From Bacteroidales bacterium UBA1216 (GTDB lineage Bacteria; Bacteroidota; Bacteroidia; Bacteroidales; Paludibacteraceae), in NCBI GenBank assembly GCA_002309255.1, contig DBXI01000073.1:41067-88987 (forward strand): 47,921 bases of DNA, in the 5' to 3' direction. The position numbers and the translations under genes were made by a program. The notes below the pieces were generated by a model. The model ran no database searches. It had not been told where the DNA came from and was given only the letters and a program-made list of their open reading frames with translations. Of this stretch, positions 16,428 to 24,800 are shown piece by piece; position 1 is the first letter of the stretch, and the number at the start of each line of letters is the position of its first letter.

Positions 16428-17609
16428 TTATTTTTTATTAGATAAACCTTCTGCACGCAAGTGATCTTTTAGCGCATGCATGTCCGTTTGGAAATAGAAC
16501 ACATATGCTCCAGTATTGTCCATACTATGGTGTAAAAAGCTACTATATGAAACGAATATGAAAAGTGCAACCAATGCATATTGCACAAATTGCTTAACGT
16601 TCGTTCTTCGAGTCTGATGAAGGTAGCACAAAGCGTATGCCAATATAATAAATTGAACATGGTTGACATATACAATCATTCGCATCATCATCATACTTGA
16701 TAAGAAGATATATCCTAATGCCACTCCAACAATGAACAAATCGTATAGAATGTTCAGTAACCCGCTATTAAAATAGGCTTTGATCTTTTTGCTATTAATT
16801 ATAATTATACAATTGATTAGCAGGTTAAATAATCGCGTAATGCCAATCTTACTATTCACTATCATGTCATCGGCGATATCTATGTACGTTTCATATCCAA
16901 GCAACACAATTAAATTATCAAACATATGCAATATGTTCTGCCACTGTGCAAAGAATGACAATACGAACGAAGCAAATACAATAATTATCTCAAGTCGTGG
17001 GTTGTTGAAGAAGGGTTTTCGTATTTTCCAGACGAAATATAATGGAAATAGGATGATTGCGGAGAAGTGGAAGCATAGTGCTATGAGACAGCATAGCCAG
17101 TACTTGAGCAGTTTGTCATCACGAATATACTTTAGTGAGTACAAGAAAATAAAGAGCGCGATCTCATGCCTAAGCACATTCATCATGCTATACATGCAGA
17201 ATCCGGTTAGGATCATGGACAGATATATGTATGGCAGTACGCGCCCTTCATCTTTGAACGTTTTATAGATCAATACAATTTGTATGAAGGCTATAATAGT
17301 AAATAGGATGTATTCCGGCGCATGTATAAGATGACAGACATACAGTAGTATTGAGAATCCGGGTTCATACCGCTCACCTTCTAACAGTTTGGCTAAAGAC
17401 CGATAGGATGACGTCTCTTCGTAAATATCCGAATAATTATTGTAATCTATTCCAACTCCATAGCGCAGGCCGAATACCAATGTAAACAATATGATTGGTA
17501 GCCATCCATATTGCCAAGCCCATTTCTCCTTGCCGTAGGACTTGCTCGCATAATAACACATCAGCACAGTAAGCAATGTGTAAACGAGTATGGTTTGGAA
17601 CAGTAACAT
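16428..17609 (-). CDS. EpsG-family polysaccharide polymerase (Wzy-like)
   Basis: A 393-residue integral membrane protein with about ten or more hydrophobic segments. The motif LRYGVGIDYNNYSDIYEE near residues 48-65, followed by YEPGFSILLY, is the conserved extracytoplasmic signature of EpsG proteins. EpsG/Wzy proteins join undecaprenyl-linked repeat units in the periplasm. With Wzx (32422), Wzz-like (33909) and Wza-like (35047) it completes the Wzx/Wzy pathway. The GT2 gene lies 2 nt upstream. A/T-rich, as is usual for polymerase genes. Confidence 0.88.
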   Translation of the reverse strand: MLLFQTILVYTLLTVLMCYYASKSYGKEKWAWQYGWLPIILFTLVFGLRYGVGIDYNNYSDIYEETSSYRSLAKLLEGERYEPGFSILLYVCHLIHAPEYILFTIIAFIQIVLIYKTFKDEGRVLPYIYLSMILTGFCMYSMMNVLRHEIALFIFLYSLKYIRDDKLLKYWLCCLIALCFHFSAIILFPLYFVWKIRKPFFNNPRLEIIIVFASFVLSFFAQWQNILHMFDNLIVLLGYETYIDIADDMIVNSKIGITRLFNLLINCIIIINSKKIKAYFNSGLLNILYDLFIVGVALGYIFLSSMMMMRMIVYVNHVQFIILAYALCYLHQTRRTNVKQFVQYALVALFIFVSYSSFLHHSMDNTGAYVFYFQTDMHALKDHLRAEGLSNKK

Positions 17610-17611
17610 AA

Positions 17612-18559
17612 TTAAGCAACTATATATTTAATCACATACCACGCACCGCGCCATAAGCATCGGAATGCTGATGTGTATCGTTTCTTGTTTAGCGACTGAT
17701 GGAAATAACTGTTATAAATTTTAGCAACATGGAGATAGATGAACTTAGGCTTGACATCAAAGCAACGTAATATCTCCAAGTTCCATGATTCGATTCTTTT
17801 GGCGAACCGATAAGGGTCAGTGCTTTCAGTAATACCCTGATTACCATGTCGGTAAACGGAGGATTTGGTCTCGTCGAAGCGGACTTTACCTTTGGATATC
17901 AGCCAACACCACATTATCGTGTCGGGATAGAAGCGGCAAACACTATATATGCCTTCTAACACCTTCGTGCGACACAATACACCTGCTGTAGGAAAGCGGC
18001 GATAAATAATGGCATCTTCCAGCGGTACATCGTACGATTTGGCTGTGCGAAATGGGTATGTTGTATTCGTAATTGTGTTGATGACCGTACCGTTTTCGCC
18101 AATGGCGGAGTAGTCCGGATGGGTCTTGAGGAACTCTACCTGACGCTGCAGTTTGTTCGGATCAGTCCAATAATCATCTCCTTCGCAGAAAGCTGTATAT
18201 GTGGAGGCTTCTCTCCATTCGGCATAATAGGGGAGTTTACTCTTTTTCCTGTAATGGTTATATTTGAGAAACAAAACTGCAAAAAAGCAATTCTTATTGG
18301 TGCTGTGTTGCGCAAAAATTAATTTGTAGTCATCTGTTTCTTCTCGTCGAACGACTTTGTTGTCCTGCAAATTGAAATTATCTTGCAGATAGTTCAATAT
18401 TACATCCTGTTCCTCGTCGGTACTCGCGTCATCAATAATTACATTTATATATGGGAATGTTGTCTTTTGCATGCAAAATCCATTCATTGTGTCAACAATG
18501 AACGGCGCATGATTATATGTCGTGCAGCGTGTTAGTACCGTATATTTTGGAGTGTCCAT
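17612..18559 (-). CDS. Family 2 glycosyltransferase (GT-A fold)
   Basis: 315 residues. The N-terminal GT-A core shows VLTRCTTYNHAPFI, IIDDASTD for nucleotide binding and FCEGDDYWTDPNKLQRQVEF with the metal-binding acidic motif. It should be an inverting glycosyltransferase adding a sugar to the lipid-linked repeat unit. The ATG at 18559 was chosen because it lies 17 nt after the predicted transcription start and begins at the conserved core; the longer reading from 18613 would start inside the promoter. It is the first gene of the transcript from 18583-18614, followed by the polymerase. Confidence 0.9.
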   Translation of the reverse strand: MDTPKYTVLTRCTTYNHAPFIVDTMNGFCMQKTTFPYINVIIDDASTDEEQDVILNYLQDNFNLQDNKVVRREETDDYKLIFAQHSTNKNCFFAVLFLKYNHYRKKSKLPYYAEWREASTYTAFCEGDDYWTDPNKLQRQVEFLKTHPDYSAIGENGTVINTITNTTYPFRTAKSYDVPLEDAIIYRRFPTAGVLCRTKVLEGIYSVCRFYPDTIMWCWLISKGKVRFDETKSSVYRHGNQGITESTDPYRFAKRIESWNLEILRCFDVKPKFIYLHVAKIYNSYFHQSLNKKRYTSAFRCLWRGAWYVIKYIVA

Positions 18560-18582
18560 ATCTGTTATTTTGTTTAAGCGTG

Positions 18583-18614
18583 CAAAGTTACTAAAAATTT
18601 TGCATATATGCAAG
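18583..18614 (-). promoter_or_regulatory. Bacteroidota-type promoter of the GT2-polymerase-ATP-grasp-GT4 unit
   Basis: Minus strand: CTTG (18614-18611, within CTTGCATATA) as the -33 box, 20-nt spacer, TAACTTTG (18590-18583). One base of the -33 box departs from TTTG. The predicted start near 18576 gives a leader of about 17 nt before the ATG at 18559. Confidence 0.65.
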
Positions 18615-18699
18615 TTTTCAGATTATATTATTTCAATTTATATGGAATTGTCATGCTGATGTATCTCCTGACAAATATTATAATATGCTACAAGAACAT

Positions 18700-19956
18700 T
18701 TAATATAGTTGTATAGGCTTATTCGTTATTCTTCCGTATTCGCCCTTAAAGATTACTTTGCAGAATAAATCATAGCTATCAACCAATTTCACTCTTTTGT
18801 ATCCAAGCATTCTATCTTTCTCTGAAATAGGATAGTATTGTGAACGACCTTGTCTATCGCATAGAACTGTGCTTTCGGCAGTAGCAGAAGAGTTGAAATA
18901 TACAGTTATATAATCTCCACCTTCGTACAGAAAATGCACATTCGTTTCAACGATTTCAAATGAGATTGGTGCAGACTTCTTCCCGTCATCTTGGAGATTA
19001 ACCGTGTATATACCGGGCTCAAGATTATAAAACGTATGTCTTTCCCCGTTTGTTCTTACTGATGAAATGATTGTATTCCCCTTATAGAGTGTGATCGTAT
19101 CATAAAGCGTATTGAAGATATTCACGGTCACTGTATCTGTCGTTCTATATACAGCCTTATCTCCCTTAGAAGGGCATAAATCATCGTTGTATTCTATTGA
19201 GGCAAAGCCGCTAAATGTGGGCGGCGTATCTGAATACCGAATTTTCTCGTATCTGTAACCGACATAGGACTCATTATCCCACATCTTTTGAAAATCTTGT
19301 TTAGTATATTTACTTATATGAGAACTTTCCCCGGATGTCTCAAATGTCGTAATACGATATAGGGTGTCAGCCTGATATTCAATATCAAAAATCATTTGAA
19401 CATGGCTGGTCCTCCATATCACGTCGCAAATCTTCAGGGAATCAATACTTTGATCCTTGTTCCGTTTCATGTCGGGATGTGAGATCATCTGCTCGGAGGA
19501 ATAGGGCGTTTTGATTCCTAATGCCCACATGACAGACGAACTGCAAACCGCTCCATAGTACGGAGCGCAATTCACACCGTGATAGGGGTATTGGCTTATA
19601 TCTTCCGTATATAATACACTATTGGGATTATGTACTGCAGTCATGAAGGTATAATAGGAAACATCTTGAAAAAGATATGTGTTGATCTCTTTAACGGATG
19701 AATATGGAATACCTCTTACTTTAATACCGGGATAATAATAATCTCCACCGCGTTTTGGGACAGGATTCAATGGAACCCATTCTACGGAAGCCATCTGATA
19801 CGCTCTTTCCAGAACATCGTTACTCATCACAACCCCTGTGGTATCATACTCCTTTGCACTATCTGATCCTGTTCGATGCCCCCGGGCTTCTATGTCTATA
19901 TCTTTGCATCCTGAAGTTATAAATAGGATGAAAAGCAGCGATAAAACTTTCTTCAT
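18700..19956 (-). CDS. Lipoprotein with an NlpC/P60-like (papain-fold) domain
   Basis: 418 residues. A signal peptide ends in the lipobox TSGC, with the lipidated Cys at 17. Residues about 120-200 look like a papain-like NlpC/P60 or CHAP domain: a catalytic Cys candidate at 138 (VCSSSVMWALG, matching the DCSGF-type helix start) and a His candidate at 185 (KICDVIWRTSHVQMIFDI, matching the GD-x-SHV strand). Such domains cleave peptide or isopeptide bonds in the cell wall, or act as amidases or acyltransferases. The C-terminal third appears to be beta-rich and is unrecognised. The domain call rests on short motifs only. It is the last gene of the metabolic run, 52 nt after the fumarase alpha gene. 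Confidence 0.6.
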   Translation of the reverse strand: MKKVLSLLFILFITSGCKDIDIEARGHRTGSDSAKEYDTTGVVMSNDVLERAYQMASVEWVPLNPVPKRGGDYYYPGIKVRGIPYSSVKEINTYLFQDVSYYTFMTAVHNPNSVLYTEDISQYPYHGVNCAPYYGAVCSSSVMWALGIKTPYSSEQMISHPDMKRNKDQSIDSLKICDVIWRTSHVQMIFDIEYQADTLYRITTFETSGESSHISKYTKQDFQKMWDNESYVGYRYEKIRYSDTPPTFSGFASIEYNDDLCPSKGDKAVYRTTDTVTVNIFNTLYDTITLYKGNTIISSVRTNGERHTFYNLEPGIYTVNLQDDGKKSAPISFEIVETNVHFLYEGGDYITVYFNSSATAESTVLCDRQGRSQYYPISEKDRMLGYKRVKLVDSYDLFCKVIFKGEYGRITNKPIQLY

Positions 19957-20008
19957 AATTCATTAACGATATATACGTATCCAATCATTAAAGAGTTATG
20001 TGCTGATT

Positions 20009-20854
20009 TTATATATCTACACTGGCTCTCCTCGGTTCAAAGCAGCAACATGGCCTCAATGCTACTATCCTCACACCGCTTGCTCGCTGAGGACCCACCT
20101 TCGCGAATGTGGCCAATACACTATGTTTGCCACCTAATCCCAGTGGACCGATGTTAGCTTCATTAACCTTATCGGTTATTCGCTTCTCAAAATCGTTCTG
20201 CACTCCGAAATCTCCTTTCACCATAGCCTCCATCATAAGGCTGGTTGCCTCAAACTGGCTACGACCGATACCGATAGCCAAAGTACATGGCGAGCATCCC
20301 AATTGACTTACAGCCGGTATTGCTCGATTCACGATTTCATCAATCACCACATCTACGCTATGCTTATGGAATACTCGTTGAGTAATACCACGTATAGCCG
20401 GTCCACCGCCAAGCATCAGAATCGTTAGCCGCAATACATCCTCATCTACAGATTTTATCAATATCGGAGACGCATCCAGCGCGCCACTATCTTCAATTAA
20501 TCCTCCGCTTTGATCAATACGTGCATAATCGTCCCCCTTGATTGCCATCGGACGTCCGGGGAGTTTTCGTAATCCCATACGTACGCCTTCTTTGATTTCC
20601 TCTAATAATTCACCGGTAATAGTTCGGTTCTTTCCTATTTCAAGAAACAGATGAGGAATCCCGGTATCATCACACAAAGGACTTCGATTATTCTCTGCTA
20701 CAATTGCATTATCTAACACTTGTCGCATTACCCAGCAAGCACTCCCGTTCGCCTCCTCGGCAATAGCCTTGCGGTATGCAGCTTTCTGATCTTCACGAAA
20801 TGTAGAGCCGGCTCTAACCAGGCAATCTGCAACTTTGTTTATTATATCACTCAT
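20009..20854 (-). CDS. Class I fumarate/tartrate dehydratase, alpha subunit
   Basis: 281 residues of the Fe-S-dependent class I fumarase family, N-terminal catalytic domain. Iron-sulfur ligand candidates are Cys61 in PLCDDTGIP, the Cys of QLGCSPCTLAIGIG, and the late Cys cluster in ALRPCCCFEP. The family hydrates or dehydrates C4-C5 dicarboxylates (fumarate, L-tartrate, mesaconate) with a 4Fe-4S cluster. Separate alpha and beta genes are typical of tartrate dehydratase-like enzymes; many fumarases are fused. It overlaps the beta subunit gene by 8 nt when started at the ATG at 20854. Its place in a capsule locus suggests a biosynthetic substrate rather than the TCA cycle (inference). Confidence 0.9.
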   Translation of the reverse strand: MSDIINKVADCLVRAGSTFREDQKAAYRKAIAEEANGSACWVMRQVLDNAIVAENNRSPLCDDTGIPHLFLEIGKNRTITGELLEEIKEGVRMGLRKLPGRPMAIKGDDYARIDQSGGLIEDSGALDASPILIKSVDEDVLRLTILMLGGGPAIRGITQRVFHKHSVDVVIDEIVNRAIPAVSQLGCSPCTLAIGIGRSQFEATSLMMEAMVKGDFGVQNDFEKRITDKVNEANIGPLGLGGKHSVLATFAKVGPQRASGVRIVALRPCCCFEPRRASVDI

Positions 20855-21365
20855 ATATGCTTCTCCCTTTAGCAGCGGCAATGATGGCCTGATAATTTTT
20901 CACCTTTATTCTGTATAGTGCTTCCATTCCCAACTCCGGCCACGCTACACACTCTCGCTCTAAAGTTTGACTTTCCAAGAGCGCAGTAACCGGAGGAATG
21001 ATGGCGAACGCCGCATTATTCTCCGCAAGCATCTTCACGGTCTCCGGTTTAATGGCGCCTTTGCCCAAATGCATCTTGATTCCGCCTGACTTGGATAGCG
21101 TTTCAAAACTACTTTCAATCTCTAATTTGTTGCTGGATGTGGGGCCAACTCCTGCGGGGCTTACAGCAGTATGGAATATCACGCCGCCTCGTAAGTCGAT
21201 GCCTCGCTTCTCCCAAACTCCTTCCTTCAATTCCTTGCATATACGAGGTAGCACAGCATCACGACCGCAAAATATGTAGCCGTTGATGCTCACCACATCA
21301 CCCACCTTTAAAGCAGCAATGGCTTCCTCGCTAAAAGGAGTTGTTAATTCCTTGATTTCTTGCAT
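20847..21365 (-). CDS. Class I fumarate/tartrate dehydratase, beta subunit
   Basis: 172 residues matching the C-terminal domain of class I fumarases. Visible motifs are GDVVSINGYIFCGRDAVLPRI near the N-terminus, FHTAVSPAGVGPTSSNKLE, the KGAIKP segment and the substrate-binding Glu-Met-rich WPELGMEALYRIKV near the end. It forms the substrate carboxylate-binding part of the heteromeric dehydratase with the alpha subunit encoded downstream (8-nt overlap). The preceding MmgE/PrpD gene overlaps it by 22 nt, so three predicted (de)hydratase polypeptides are translationally coupled. Confidence 0.9.
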   Translation of the reverse strand: MQEIKELTTPFSEEAIAALKVGDVVSINGYIFCGRDAVLPRICKELKEGVWEKRGIDLRGGVIFHTAVSPAGVGPTSSNKLEIESSFETLSKSGGIKMHLGKGAIKPETVKMLAENNAAFAIIPPVTALLESQTLERECVAWPELGMEALYRIKVKNYQAIIAAAKGRSIYE

Positions 21366-22651
21366 ACAATATCCAATATTTTATTCAGAGAAAGATTGTC
21401 TTTCCATATCTCACTGATGACCTCATTACATTCAGCTGAAGTAAGGCCTCCATATATGGCCAAACCTCGGAACTTTTCTTCAAGTTCTTCACGGGACAAA
21501 GGATTTTCGGGCTCGCCCTTGGGGTACATACATGGGGCTTCAAATACTCTGCCATTCTTCATATAGATGGCAACCTGTGCTCCCCTTACTGCAGGTGATT
21601 GCCGCGTCAGATCATCATTCTCTATAACGCGTACCTTGCAAGTCATGTCCGTAATCCAATAATCGTTGATAGTATCTTCATTATAATCAGCATATCCTGC
21701 ACTCCCCTTCACGATAGCCAGAGCTACAGCAAATGGTGTGCTGAGCTTAGCGGAACTAATGCCTTGTATCAGTGTGTGGTCGTGGCTACCTACTGCCAAC
21801 TTATAAGTTTGGACTTCTATCTTCTCAATATCTTCAGGCTGTAACTTTAGCTTTTTTTGCATATCTAAGGTAGCATCAATTGCCGGATGACAATGGCGAC
21901 ATGCAGCATGAACCTTCTGATAAATGCCCATGATAGCATAATCGGTATTGGAGAAGTCGGTTAAGAACTCCGGCTTGGGTGTTCCTGTCATCGCGGCGAG
22001 GAATCCTCGCTTACCTCCCAATATATCATCAGGCCCGGGCATTGCTAATCTGCCTACTTGGGCTGCGACTACTCCATCCATTGCTGCACGTCCAACATTA
22101 TATGGTTTTAGCTCTGATGCTTGTTCCTGTATCTCCAGCACACCGGCAGTACTACTTACAGCACATGCCAGCGTGGATTTGATCTGCTCTCGGTTAAAAC
22201 CACAGGCAAAAGCTACCCCCATAGCTGCACCGATTGTTCCACAAGTTCCGGATACATGATATCCTCTCTCTTTGTGCCCTGGTTGAATAGCGCGGGCGCA
22301 ACGAACAGCGGCTTCATACCCCATCACTATACCACGAAGGACAGCGTCTGTTCCGAGATTCTCTTTTCTTGCCGCATCAAGAACAACCGTCACTATAGAT
22401 GCCCCAAGATGTATCATGCCGTGGCGGTGACCATCGTCAAGTTCCAGTACATGGGCAGCAAAACCATTTAGAAACGCTTCACCAGGGGTTGAGGCAATCA
22501 GCTCGGGATGTTTCTCTGCAAGATACCTCTTTCCTCCCGCCAACACACCGACATAATCCAACAGTACTTTTCGTGCCTGCTGTTTTACTTTATCTTTCAA
22601 GGATTGTTCTTGAGAGATGAGACCGTCTATAAATGATTCTGTTACGTTCAT
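21344..22651 (-). CDS. MmgE/PrpD family protein (2-methylcitrate dehydratase-like)
   Basis: 435 residues. The N-terminal all-helical region has the family pattern FLNGFAAHVLELDDGHRHGMIHLG, and the middle has YEAAVRCARAIQPGHKERGYHVSGTCGTIGAA. PrpD dehydrates 2-methylcitrate; iminodisuccinate epimerase and cis-aconitate decarboxylase share the same fold, so the exact reaction is open. Substrates are small tri- or dicarboxylates in every characterised case. Coupling with a class I fumarase-type hydratase suggests a dehydration/rehydration pair resembling aconitase. The ATG at 22651 begins MNVTESF. Upstream, 22652-22739 contains a perfect hairpin. Confidence 0.88.
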   Translation of the reverse strand: MNVTESFIDGLISQEQSLKDKVKQQARKVLLDYVGVLAGGKRYLAEKHPELIASTPGEAFLNGFAAHVLELDDGHRHGMIHLGASIVTVVLDAARKENLGTDAVLRGIVMGYEAAVRCARAIQPGHKERGYHVSGTCGTIGAAMGVAFACGFNREQIKSTLACAVSSTAGVLEIQEQASELKPYNVGRAAMDGVVAAQVGRLAMPGPDDILGGKRGFLAAMTGTPKPEFLTDFSNTDYAIMGIYQKVHAACRHCHPAIDATLDMQKKLKLQPEDIEKIEVQTYKLAVGSHDHTLIQGISSAKLSTPFAVALAIVKGSAGYADYNEDTINDYWITDMTCKVRVIENDDLTRQSPAVRGAQVAIYMKNGRVFEAPCMYPKGEPENPLSREELEEKFRGLAIYGGLTSAECNEVISEIWKDNLSLNKILDIVCKKSRN

Positions 22652-22679
22652 TATGTATAGTATTTCATGCATTCGTTGC

Positions 22680-22709
22680 TTTTGCCTCCTGTGCACACCT
22701 GAGGCAAAA
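22680..22709. other. Perfect 9-bp inverted repeat before the MmgE/PrpD gene
   Basis: TTTTGCCTC (22680-22688) and GAGGCAAAA (22701-22709) flank a 12-nt loop containing the self-complementary GTGCAC (22691-22696). It lies between the ATP-grasp stop (22740) and the MmgE/PrpD ATG (22651). On the transcribed strand no T run follows, so it does not look like a classical terminator. It could be an mRNA stem-loop or a regulator site. Confidence 0.5.
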
Positions 22710-22739
22710 CAATCATCTCATTGAAATGATCAGTTAAGT

Positions 22740-23816
22740 TCAACCATACAATAACTCAAGGAACTCTTTCTTAAGACCACGCTTTAGCGATGTCTGTTGC
22801 AGTACAAAATCGCCCCAGTTCCCTTCTACTATCATCCATCCTTTTTCCGATAGCGCAAAGTCAAACGCTACATATGTATGTTTTTCCGGAAGAGATAGAT
22901 GAGCCTGCTCGGCCTCCTTCAATAGCTCTGACCATCTTGGTATTTGGAAGCCTTTAAATCGCACTTTTGAATCAGGATGCTCCTCATACTCTTGACCTAA
23001 CTCGTCAAAACCATTGCTGATAATCTCTCCTGTATTTATGTCAATAGAAGCAAATACACCTTTTTGACCTGCATTATCAACAATACTCCCCTTGCGCCCA
23101 AACCTAATGCAAGGATAAGCTTGTTTAACTTCCGTGCCGTGACGGAAAGAGGGAAACCGAACAGTATTGACTGATGATTCATTGAAGGATGATATAGAAG
23201 CATCTTGCTTTATCAGTTCTTCAATAATCCAAACGCCCTCAGCCAATAACTTATCAAAGAGGTCTCTCACTTGAGCATAATCTTTTACATTCTCAATCCG
23301 TACACCTACTCCGCAACCACCTTTGAGAATCTTACAAATGAATCGTGAATGATTCTTACAGAACTGATCAAACTGACTCCAGTCCTCTTCTCCCGCAATC
23401 CGTACTGCATCTCGCTTAAAAAACGGCTTTGCCAATTGGTAAAACTGGTATTTGTCTCTCAGTTGTCTTACGAGAGTTCTGCCATCCGGTTTATAATAAT
23501 TAATCAAGGTCACATCCTTCATTTTCCGAGGCAGATAGGTGTTGCGCTCTTCTTGATTTTTAATGTCAAAGTTATAAAGCAGATACTCATCAGGACGCGT
23601 GCCATCCTTTAAAAATACATCTTTTATGTCAATCACAAGTGCCTTGCGCTTATCATCGGTAATACCCGCCCTTGAGGCTGCAAGGGATGACTCTAAGAAC
23701 TCTTTATAACTAACCCCTTTGTAAATAATGGTAGATTCGTTGAATCTAAACCTTCTGTAGATATCAAACAGACAGCTGGGGGTAATTTTCTTAAATACAT
23801 TTTTAACAATTGTCAT
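22740..23816 (-). CDS. Sugar-transfer-associated ATP-grasp protein, second copy
   Basis: 358 residues of the same kind as the protein at 15413-16396. Shared features are SSVNTVRFPSF (compare SVNTIRVVTLF), QIPRWSELLKEAE, and the magnesium-binding end TYVAFDFALSEKGWMIVEGNWGDF. KILKGGCGVGVRI resembles the glycine-rich ATP-grasp loop. It is predicted to catalyse ATP-dependent ligation of a carboxylate to an acceptor amine or hydroxyl. Its neighbours (hydroxyacid dehydrogenase 6 nt upstream, dehydratases downstream) suggest it attaches the acid made by this block. Substrate unknown. Confidence 0.83.
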   Translation of the reverse strand: MTIVKNVFKKITPSCLFDIYRRFRFNESTIIYKGVSYKEFLESSLAASRAGITDDKRKALVIDIKDVFLKDGTRPDEYLLYNFDIKNQEERNTYLPRKMKDVTLINYYKPDGRTLVRQLRDKYQFYQLAKPFFKRDAVRIAGEEDWSQFDQFCKNHSRFICKILKGGCGVGVRIENVKDYAQVRDLFDKLLAEGVWIIEELIKQDASISSFNESSVNTVRFPSFRHGTEVKQAYPCIRFGRKGSIVDNAGQKGVFASIDINTGEIISNGFDELGQEYEEHPDSKVRFKGFQIPRWSELLKEAEQAHLSLPEKHTYVAFDFALSEKGWMIVEGNWGDFVLQQTSLKRGLKKEFLELLYG

Positions 23817-23822
23817 CTGGTA

Positions 23823-24800
23823 TCAAATTATTCGTTTATCAATTATAACATCCATTTTCCCATTCTCAAAAGCAACGATATTTTCTATTGCTCCTGCCAT
23901 CATCGACTGAAATGCCTCATAACTCAGGCCTCCTATATGTGGTGTGAGAATCACATTGTCCAATTGCGCTAACGGATAATTGTGAGGCAATGGTTCCTCA
24001 AAATGAGTATCCAATGCAGCTGCAACTAAACGATTAGATGCTAATGCTTCGTATAGGTCATCCGGGTTGATGAGTTTTCCTCGTGCCGTATTTACCACAA
24101 TAGCACCTTTCTTCATCAAACTAATAGTCCTTTTATTAAGTATCTCAGTGTTCGCTGTTGTTAGGGGGCAATGGAAACTCAGAATGTCTGCTTCAGGTAA
24201 CATCGCTTCAAAACTAATGTAATAACTTAATCCAAGACGCTTTTCTGTCTCTTCATCTTGGCGCACTATATCCGTATAAATTACTTTGGCATCAAAAGCC
24301 TGTAGCATCTTAGCTACCATGCGACCAATGTTACCCATGCCCACCAAGGCAACGGTCTTTCCTTTCAATTCCCGTGTAGTCACTCCTATTTGCTGTTTCT
24401 GCCAAACGCCCTCATGTACTTGCTTATTAATATGGGGCAAACGTTTCAGACAAGCAAGCATCAATGTCAGTGTATGTTCCGCGACACTCTGCGCATTAAC
24501 CCCTGCATTTACATAAACAGGAATAGTATGTGCTTTGATTGCCTCCATGTCTAACATCTCTGTTCCTACACCTGTGCGCTGAATCATCTTCAAGTGCTTG
24601 GCAGCAGAGAGGACACCTTCATCTATTGGCAGACGACCGCTCACCAACAGATAGTCCGCATCAACACATTGTTGTAACAGACAATCATACGATAGCTCGT
24701 TTAGAGTCTTTATTTCAAAACTGTCAGGGACTATACTTTTCAGAATATCCCAAGGCAACCCAGTGTAACGAGCCGTATGTAGTATTAGTGGTTTACGCAT
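23823..24800 (-). CDS. D-isomer-specific 2-hydroxyacid dehydrogenase
   Basis: 325 residues. The substrate-binding domain is followed by the NAD-binding GMGNIGRMVAKML motif, the conserved Arg in NTARGKLI, the Glu in the EEPLPHNYPL region and the catalytic His in LTPHIGGLS. The family interconverts 2-keto acids and D-2-hydroxy acids (SerA, PdxB, phosphonate or glyoxylate enzymes). In this run it could oxidise the hydroxy acid made by the hydratases to a keto acid for transamination, or do the reverse. The ATG at 24800 overlaps the acyltransferase stop by 8 nt and gives the canonical short N-terminus. Confidence 0.9.
   Translation of the reverse strand: MRKPLILHTARYTGLPWDILKSIVPDSFEIKTLNELSYDCLLQQCVDADYLLVSGRLPIDEGVLSAAKHLKMIQRTGVGTEMLDMEAIKAHTIPVYVNAGVNAQSVAEHTLTLMLACLKRLPHINKQVHEGVWQKQQIGVTTRELKGKTVALVGMGNIGRMVAKMLQAFDAKVIYTDIVRQDEETEKRLGLSYYISFEAMLPEADILSFHCPLTTANTEILNKRTISLMKKGAIVVNTARGKLINPDDLYEALASNRLVAAALDTHFEEPLPHNYPLAQLDNVILTPHIGGLSYEAFQSMMAGAIENIVAFENGKMDVIIDKRII

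Noticed and set aside
18614..18699. Terminator after the NlpC/P60-like lipoprotein gene
   Set aside because: The A/T-rich stretch has weak local symmetry (AATATTATAATAT-like) but no stable G/C stem followed by a T run.
20009..22651. TCA-cycle or propionate (methylcitrate) operon
   Set aside because: No citrate or methylcitrate synthase, prpB or acnD is nearby. The genes are coupled to ATP-grasp and polysaccharide genes, so a catabolic role is less likely.
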